A DNA stretch of 64,000 nt, taken from Streptomyces mangrovisoli. GTDB lineage: Bacteria; Actinomycetota; Actinomycetes; Streptomycetales; Streptomycetaceae. Location of the stretch: NCBI RefSeq assembly GCF_000974985.2, contig NZ_LAVA02000034.1, forward strand, positions 62,001 through 126,000, given 5' to 3'. Both the position numbers and the translations under genes were made by a program. Of the stretch, positions 59,333-64,000 are shown in pieces (positions within the stretch are counted from its first letter, which is position 1; each line of letters begins with the position of its first letter). A model generated the notes under the pieces. It ran no database searches and was not told the origin of the DNA. It saw only the letters and a list, made by a program, of their open reading frames with translations.

Positions 59333-59959
59333 TCACGCGTCCCCGTACGCCTCGCCCCCCAGCTCGACCTCCGCCGTGCCCGACGTCGCGTCCGCCAGCC
59401 AGGCGCGGAAGGCGGGCACGTCGGCGTCCGGGAGGGCGATCTCGATGGCGACCGCCTCGCCGTAGCGCACGTCCCGGACCTCGCGGCCGGTGGCGCGCAG
59501 GTCGTTCTGGACCTTGCCCGCGCGCTGGTGGTCGACGGTCACCGTGGCCAGGCGGAAGCGGCGGCGGGTCAGGGTGCCGAGCTCGTCCAGGGCCTCGCCG
59601 ACCGCGCCGCCGTAGGCGCGGATCAGGCCGCCCGCGCCGAGCTTCACGCCGCCGTAGTAGCGGGTGACGACGGCGACGACGTAGCGCATGTCGCGGCGGA
59701 GCAGCATCTGGAGCATGGGCACGCCCGCGGTGCCGCCCGGCTCGCCGTCGTCGCTCGCCTTCTGCACGGACGCGTCGGCGCCGACGACGTAGGCCCAGCA
59801 GTTGTGGGAGGCGTCCGCGTGCTCCTTGCGGACGGCGGCGACGAAGTCCTGGGCCTCCTGCTCGGTGGCGGCGGGGGCGAGCGCGCACAGGAAGCGGGAG
59901 CGGTTCACCTCGGTCTCGTGCACGCCCGCGCGCGCGACGGTGCGGTACTCGTCTGGCAT
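59333..59959 (-). CDS. YigZ/IMPACT-family protein
   Basis: A 208-residue UPF0029/YigZ protein. Characteristic stretches are SRFLCALAPA, HNCWAYVVG, SDDGEPGGTAGVPML and VTRYYGGVKLGAGGLIRAY. The C-terminal domain (about 140-205) has an EF-G domain V-like fold. The molecular role is not established; in eukaryotes the relative IMPACT acts in translation control. It is divergent from the APC permease by 204 bp. Confidence 0.92.
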   Translation of the reverse strand: MPDEYRTVARAGVHETEVNRSRFLCALAPAATEQEAQDFVAAVRKEHADASHNCWAYVVGADASVQKASDDGEPGGTAGVPMLQMLLRRDMRYVVAVVTRYYGGVKLGAGGLIRAYGGAVGEALDELGTLTRRRFRLATVTVDHQRAGKVQNDLRATGREVRDVRYGEAVAIEIALPDADVPAFRAWLADATSGTAEVELGGEAYGDA

Positions 59960-60163
59960 CTGGCCAGCCTAAGCCGAGTTCACGGCGCGTCCCGCCGCAC
60001 CGCACGCGCCCGCTCCACCGCACCGTTCGGGACTGCCCCGGCTCCGACGGGGGCAAGGGGGTGGTGGATACTCGCTCACCGTGCCCGGGGGCCGGGCTCG
60101 TCCTCCACCGGGGCCGCACGACGTACGCCCACGCCACGCCCACCATCCCTAGGAGCAAGAAGC

Positions 60164-62155
60164 ATGACCGGCGCGCAGGTGGACACCACGGACACCGCCG
60201 AACCCCACGATCCGAAGCCCTCCGCCGTCGCGCCCCGCTGGCGGGCGTGGCTCCTGGAGGGCCTGAGCGACCAGTCGGCCCGGCACCCCGGCCCGCACGC
60301 CACCCCCAAGGAGGAGCACGCGGGCCACACGTGGTGGCGCGTGATGTGCCTGACCGGTGTGGACTACTTCTCCACCCTCGGCTACCAGCCGGGCATCGCC
60401 GCCCTCGCGGCCGGCCTGCTGTCGCCGTTCGCGACCCTGGTGCTGATCGCGCTGACCCTGCTGGGCGCCCTGCCGGTGTACCGCAGGGTGGCGCACGAGA
60501 GCCCGCACGGCGAGGGGTCCATCGCCATGCTGGAGCGGCTGCTGCCCTGGTGGTCGGGGAAGATCTTCGTCCTGGTGCTGCTGGGCTTCGCAGCCACCGA
60601 CTTCATGATCACCATGACCCTGTCGGCCGCCGACGCCGCCGCGCACGTCGTGGAGAACCCGTTCGCGCCGCACTGGATGCACGGCGGCAACGCCTGGATC
60701 ACCCTGCTGCTGCTCGCGCTGCTCGGCGCGGTCTTCCTGAAGGGCTTCCGGGAGGCCATCGGCATCGCGGTCGCCCTGGTCGGCACCTATCTGGTGCTGA
60801 ACCTGGTCGTCCTCGCCGTGTCCGCGTGGGAGGTGCTCAGCCATCCGGTGCGGATCGGCGACTGGACCTCCGCGATGACCACCGAGCACTCCTCACCGGT
60901 CGCGATCATCGGCGTGGCGCTGCTGGTGTTCCCCAAGCTCGCGCTCGGCATGTCCGGCTTCGAGACCGGCGTGGCGGTCATGCCGCAGGTCAAGGGCGAC
61001 GCGAGCGACACCTTCGCGCGGCCCGCGGGCCGGGTGCGCGAGACCCGCAAGCTGCTCACCACGGCCGCCGTGATCATGAGCTGCTTCCTCCTGCTCTCCA
61101 GCCTCGCGACGACGATCCTGATCCCGCAGTCCGCCTTCGAGGCGGGCGGCCCCGCCAACGGCCGCGCCCTCGCCTACCTGGCGCACCAGCACCTCGGCGA
61201 GGCCTTCGGCACGGTCTACGACATCTCCACGATCGCCATCCTGTGGTTCGCGGGCGCCTCCGCGCTGGCCGGCCTGCTCAACCTCGTGCCGCGCTATCTG
61301 CCGCGCTACGGCATGGCGCCGGAGTGGACGCGCGCCGTGCGGCCGCTGGTCCTGGTGTTCATGGTGGCGGCGGTCGTCATCACCCTGTGGTTCGACGCGA
61401 ACGTGGACGCGCAGAGCGGCGCCTACGCCACCGGCGTGCTGGTGCTGATGCTGTCGGCCGCCTTCGCCTCCACGGTCGCCGTGCACCGGCGCGGCCACCG
61501 GGCCGCCGCGATCGGCTTCGGCGTGATCACCGCCGTCTTCGCCTACACCCTCGTCACGAACGTCATCGAGCGGCCCGACGGCATCAAGATCGCGCTGATC
61601 TTCATCGTGGCGATCCTGGTCACGTCGTTCGGCTCGCGCGTGCACCGCGCGTTCGAGCTGCGGGCCGGGCAGGTCACGCTCGACGAGGCGGCCCTGCGCT
61701 TCGTCGACGAGGCCGCGGCCCACGGCCCGCTGCGCCTGATCGCGAACGAGCCCCAGGAGCACAGCACCCGGGAGTACCGGGCGAAGGAGTACAGCCAGCG
61801 CGAGCACACCCACATGCCCGACGGCGGCCCCGTGCTGTTCCTTGAGGTGTTCGTGCGCGACTCGTCCGACTTCACCGCGGACGTGTTGGTGCACGGCGAC
61901 GAGAAGCACGGCGTACGCCGGCTCCGGGTCGAGGGCCCGACGGTGCCCAACACCATCGCGGCGGTGCTGATGGCGCTGCGCGACCGCACCGGCCAGGTGC
62001 CGCACGCCTACTTCGACTGGACGGAGGGCGGACCGGTCAGCCATCTGATCCGGTTCCTGGTGTTCGGCGACGGCGAGGTCGCGCCGGTCACCCGTGAGGT
62101 GCTGCGCCGCGCCGAACAGGACGTGGAGCGGCGGCCCCGGGTGCACGTGGGCTGA
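60164..62155 (+). CDS. APC-superfamily amino acid/cation permease
   Basis: A 663-residue transporter. About 12 membrane segments lie between residues 60 and 520, beginning with the APC helix 1 motif GVDYFSTLGYQPGIAALAAGLL, followed by PHGEGSIAMLERLLPWW. A cytoplasmic C-terminal domain of about 140 residues follows, in a layout similar to KimA-type potassium importers. The substrate cannot be assigned. ATG 60164 has AGGAG ten bases upstream. A large hairpin pair follows the stop. Confidence 0.85.
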   Translation: MTGAQVDTTDTAEPHDPKPSAVAPRWRAWLLEGLSDQSARHPGPHATPKEEHAGHTWWRVMCLTGVDYFSTLGYQPGIAALAAGLLSPFATLVLIALTLLGALPVYRRVAHESPHGEGSIAMLERLLPWWSGKIFVLVLLGFAATDFMITMTLSAADAAAHVVENPFAPHWMHGGNAWITLLLLALLGAVFLKGFREAIGIAVALVGTYLVLNLVVLAVSAWEVLSHPVRIGDWTSAMTTEHSSPVAIIGVALLVFPKLALGMSGFETGVAVMPQVKGDASDTFARPAGRVRETRKLLTTAAVIMSCFLLLSSLATTILIPQSAFEAGGPANGRALAYLAHQHLGEAFGTVYDISTIAILWFAGASALAGLLNLVPRYLPRYGMAPEWTRAVRPLVLVFMVAAVVITLWFDANVDAQSGAYATGVLVLMLSAAFASTVAVHRRGHRAAAIGFGVITAVFAYTLVTNVIERPDGIKIALIFIVAILVTSFGSRVHRAFELRAGQVTLDEAALRFVDEAAAHGPLRLIANEPQEHSTREYRAKEYSQREHTHMPDGGPVLFLEVFVRDSSDFTADVLVHGDEKHGVRRLRVEGPTVPNTIAAVLMALRDRTGQVPHAYFDWTEGGPVSHLIRFLVFGDGEVAPVTREVLRRAEQDVERRPRVHVG

Positions 62156-62202
62156 CGCCCCCGCGGGAACATCGGCGCCCTCGGACCGGGGGCGCCCGCC
62201 GA

Positions 62203-62230
62203 GCGCCCTGGGGGGATCCTCCCGGGGCGC
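62203..62230. terminator. Hairpin between APC permease and sixA-like gene
   Basis: A near-perfect 14-bp stem (62203-62216 with 62217-62230, two mismatches) lies between converging genes. A second 7-bp stem (GGCGCCC/GGGCGCC) is just before it at 62174. Confidence 0.7.
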
Positions 62231-62239
62231 CCCGGCACC

Positions 62240-62782
62240 TCACGTCTTCGACCCCCTGGGCACCACCACCGCCGTCAGCAGCGCGGTGCCCGGGGCGAGG
62301 GCGTGCCAGCCGACGCCGTGCCAGGCCAGGACCGCGACCGCTGAGGTCGGGAACTTCAGCCGGACCCGGTCCAGGGTGTCGTCCAGCCCGTCCCCGGCCA
62401 GGTCGAGGACCAGGTCGGCGAGGCCCGGGTTGTGGCCGACGAGCAGCAGGGTCCCCACCTCGCCCGGCACCTCGCGCACCACGTCCAGGATCTCGTCGGC
62501 GTCGGCGTCGTACAGCCGCGGCTCGTGGCGCACCGGCGGCGGGGTGCCCCACTCCGCGGACGCCAGCTCCCAGGTCTGCCGGGCCCGTACGGCCGTGGAG
62601 CACAGGGCGAGGTCCGGCAGCCAGTCGGCCTCGGCGAGGGCGCGGCCCGCGGCGGGCGCGTCCCGCAGGCCGCGCGGCGCGAGCGGGCGCCGGTGGTCGG
62701 CCGCACCCTCCGGCCAGGCGGACTTGGCGTGCCGCAGCACGACCAGACGGCGCAGCGGACCGGCTCCGCCCGGGGTGGTCAC
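62240..62782 (-). CDS. SixA-type histidine phosphatase
   Basis: A 180-residue member of the histidine phosphatase superfamily. The catalytic RHG motif is LVVLRHAKSAWPEG, with Arg then His, and the second His is in LLLVGHNPGLADLVLDL. SixA-type proteins dephosphorylate phosphohistidine in HPt domains. The GTG start overlaps the stop of the upstream gene (GTGA), so the two are coupled. Confidence 0.88.
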   Translation of the reverse strand: MTTPGGAGPLRRLVVLRHAKSAWPEGAADHRRPLAPRGLRDAPAAGRALAEADWLPDLALCSTAVRARQTWELASAEWGTPPPVRHEPRLYDADADEILDVVREVPGEVGTLLLVGHNPGLADLVLDLAGDGLDDTLDRVRLKFPTSAVAVLAWHGVGWHALAPGTALLTAVVVPRGSKT

Positions 62783-63504
62783 GCGGGGCTCCCCAGGTCG
62801 CGGGTGAGGTCGAGGCCGAGCAGCCGGTCGGCGTGCGCGAACGTCTCGAAGCGGGCTCCGTCGGGCAGTTCGGGGGTGTCCTCGACCCAGGCCAGCACGC
62901 GCAGCACCTCCGGTACGTCGAGGTCGTCCTCCCAGGCCGTGCGCAGCCGTACGCGTACGGCGTCGGGGACCGGCCGGGAGGGGGTGCGGGCCCACCCGGC
63001 GACGGCCTGCCGCCAGCGGTCGAGGGTGGCCTCGGCCGCGGCGAGGACACCGCCGTCGATGCGGACGGGGCGGTCGCGGGCCGTGGAGAGCAGGGCCAGG
63101 CGCAGCACGGCGGGGTCGGCGCCCTCGGCGGGCGCCGCGGTGGCGGGCTCGACGGGTCCGGCGCCGGCCACCACGCCCTCCGGCAGCGGACCGCCGAGGG
63201 CCGCCACATGGACGACCTGGGCCTCGCCGAGCCCGGCGCCGATGTCCCGGCTGTCCTCGAAGGGCCGCAGGCCGAGCGCGGCCGCCGCCGCGTGCAGCTC
63301 GGCCTGCTGCCGCTCGCCGGTCAGCAGCGCCCACACGGGGGTGCCGCCGATCTCCAGGGCGCGGACGAGGAGGTCGGCGGTGAGGAGCACCCGCAGGGCG
63401 GTGGCGTCGAACCACGGGGTGTGGGCCTGGACCCTGGTCAGGCCGCGGCGGGCGGGGGCGGCGGCGACGAGCTCGCCGGTACGGGCGTCGGTGATGCGGA
63501 GCAC
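62779..63504 (-). CDS. Cysteinyl-tRNA synthetase-like protein without catalytic motifs
   Basis: A 241-residue protein from GTG 63504. The N-terminus VLRITDARTGE resembles the first strand of CysS. The C-terminal half (about 165-241) resembles the CysS helical domain, with LRTAWEDDLDVPEVLRVLAWVED matching the synthetase pattern of an acidic helix followed by D-x-PEAL. The HIGH and KMSKS motifs and the zinc cysteines are absent, so it cannot charge tRNA in the normal way. The assignment rests on my reading of patterns and is moderate. It is coupled to the SixA gene. Confidence 0.6.
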   Translation of the reverse strand: MLRITDARTGELVAAAPARRGLTRVQAHTPWFDATALRVLLTADLLVRALEIGGTPVWALLTGERQQAELHAAAAALGLRPFEDSRDIGAGLGEAQVVHVAALGGPLPEGVVAGAGPVEPATAAPAEGADPAVLRLALLSTARDRPVRIDGGVLAAAEATLDRWRQAVAGWARTPSRPVPDAVRVRLRTAWEDDLDVPEVLRVLAWVEDTPELPDGARFETFAHADRLLGLDLTRDLGSPA

Positions 63505-63638
63505 GGCCCGAGCGTAGGGGGGCGGCGGGTCCGCCGCAGCATCTGACGCCGATTGCGACCGCCGATGACAGGGGAATGAGCCGCTCGGCGTGGCATGTTG
63601 TCCGGGGAACACCCTTTCTCAGCCGGAGGAGGCCGCCG

Positions 63639-64000
63639 GTGTACGGCGACAACGCGACGATCCGCAGGATCCTGACCGAGCTCGGCGACACGTGGGCGGT
63701 GGTCGGTCTGTCCCAGAACCACGGGCGTGCGGCGTACGGCATCGCACAGGTCCTGCAGAGCTTCGGCAAGCGGGTGGTTCCGGTGCATCCGAAGGCCGAG
63801 AGGGTGCTCGGCGAGCAGGGGTACGCCTCGCTCGCCGACATCCCGTTCGGCGTCGACGTGGTCGACGTCTTCGTCAACAGCCAGCTGGCCGGGCAGGTCG
63901 CCGACGAGGCGGTGGCCAAGGGCGCGAAGGCCGTGTGGTTCCAGCTCGGCGTGATCGACGAGGACGCCTACGACCGGGTGCGGGACGCCGGGCTCGCGAT
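63639..64000 (+). CDS. CoA-binding protein (YccU-like), 5' part; runs off the window
   Basis: The frame opens at GTG 63639, with a GGAGGAGG site eight bases upstream, and stays open to the window end (120 codons seen). The sequence has a Rossmann CoA-binding start, WAVVGLSQNHGRAAYGIAQVL, followed by VVPVHPKAERVLGEQGYASL and VDVFVNSQLAGQV, then KAVWFQLGVID. This matches the YccU/CoA_binding_2 family. It is divergent from the CysS-like gene by 134 bp. Its role is unknown. Confidence 0.88.
   Translation, partial: MYGDNATIRRILTELGDTWAVVGLSQNHGRAAYGIAQVLQSFGKRVVPVHPKAERVLGEQGYASLADIPFGVDVVDVFVNSQLAGQVADEAVAKGAKAVWFQLGVIDEDAYDRVRDAGLA

Overview
The window is chromosomal DNA of very high GC content with dense genes, many GTG/TTG starts and 1-8 bp start/stop overlaps. 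The gene content (urease cluster, bioBAD, tap, XRE-DUF397 regulator pairs, ECF sigma factor with SnoaL-like tail, several Lrp/AsnC regulators) points to an actinomycete, almost certainly Streptomyces. From memory, the order pfkA / tap / ureABCFGD / bioFBAD / purB resembles a stretch of the S. coelicolor core chromosome; I could not check this. I see no rRNA, tRNA, CRISPR array, prophage or insertion sequence, so this is mostly core genome with small accessory elements.

Layout. 1-2.1 kb: the end of 6-phosphofructokinase, a CtaG-type cytochrome oxidase assembly protein and a small membrane protein. 2.2-6.2 kb (minus strand): one compact operon of LytTR response regulator, small membrane protein, Na+/solute symporter and LytS-like kinase, probably a self-regulated organic-acid uptake unit. 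6.3-10 kb: Lrp regulator, DDAH-like guanidino hydrolase and ornithine aminotransferase (arginine/ornithine catabolism), then a PlsC acyltransferase. 10-16.6 kb (minus): urease operon ureABCFGD and downstream tripeptidyl aminopeptidase. 16.8-18.1 kb: an orphan YefM/Phd antitoxin divergent from a ClpP-like protein that lacks the catalytic Ser and His, plus a small unknown gene. 18.4-19.1 kb: a ydaO-type c-di-AMP riboswitch ahead of an NlpC/P60 cell-wall hydrolase. 19.2-21 kb: a WhiJ-like regulatory set. 21-25.7 kb: biotin synthesis, with an unusual Cys/His-repeat tail on BioB. 25.8-31.5 kb: methyltransferase, Doc-like toxin/antitoxin pair with a 30-bp minisatellite, MacB-type ABC exporter, GNAT enzyme.

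31.7-37.5 kb: two CNNM/CorC-type transporters behind a structured leader, SGNH hydrolase, purB, mug and a small unknown gene. 37.6-41.2 kb: ABC-2 exporter divergent from a NarL-type two-component system. 41.3-46.4 kb: ROK and GntR regulators, an ECF41-type sigma factor divergent from an oxidoreductase, alpha/beta hydrolase. 46.5-50 kb: PhoD phosphatase, a membrane-ACT-GNAT protein, and interspersed palindromic repeats. 50.2-54.9 kb: trans-sulfuration enzyme, two Lrp regulators, DUF885 peptidase-like protein, rhodanese. 55-60 kb (minus): SbcCD nuclease and a YigZ protein. 60-64 kb: APC permease, SixA phosphatase, a CysS-like degenerate protein and the start of a CoA-binding protein.

The most unusual features are the BioB tail, the catalytically altered ClpP homologue next to an orphan antitoxin with a TGTACA operator, the minisatellite inside the toxin-antitoxin junction, the leader in front of the CNNM genes, the membrane-ACT-GNAT fusion, and a general excess of short tandem repeats placed at gene ends and junctions. 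No single obviously new multi-gene system stands out; these are the best leads.
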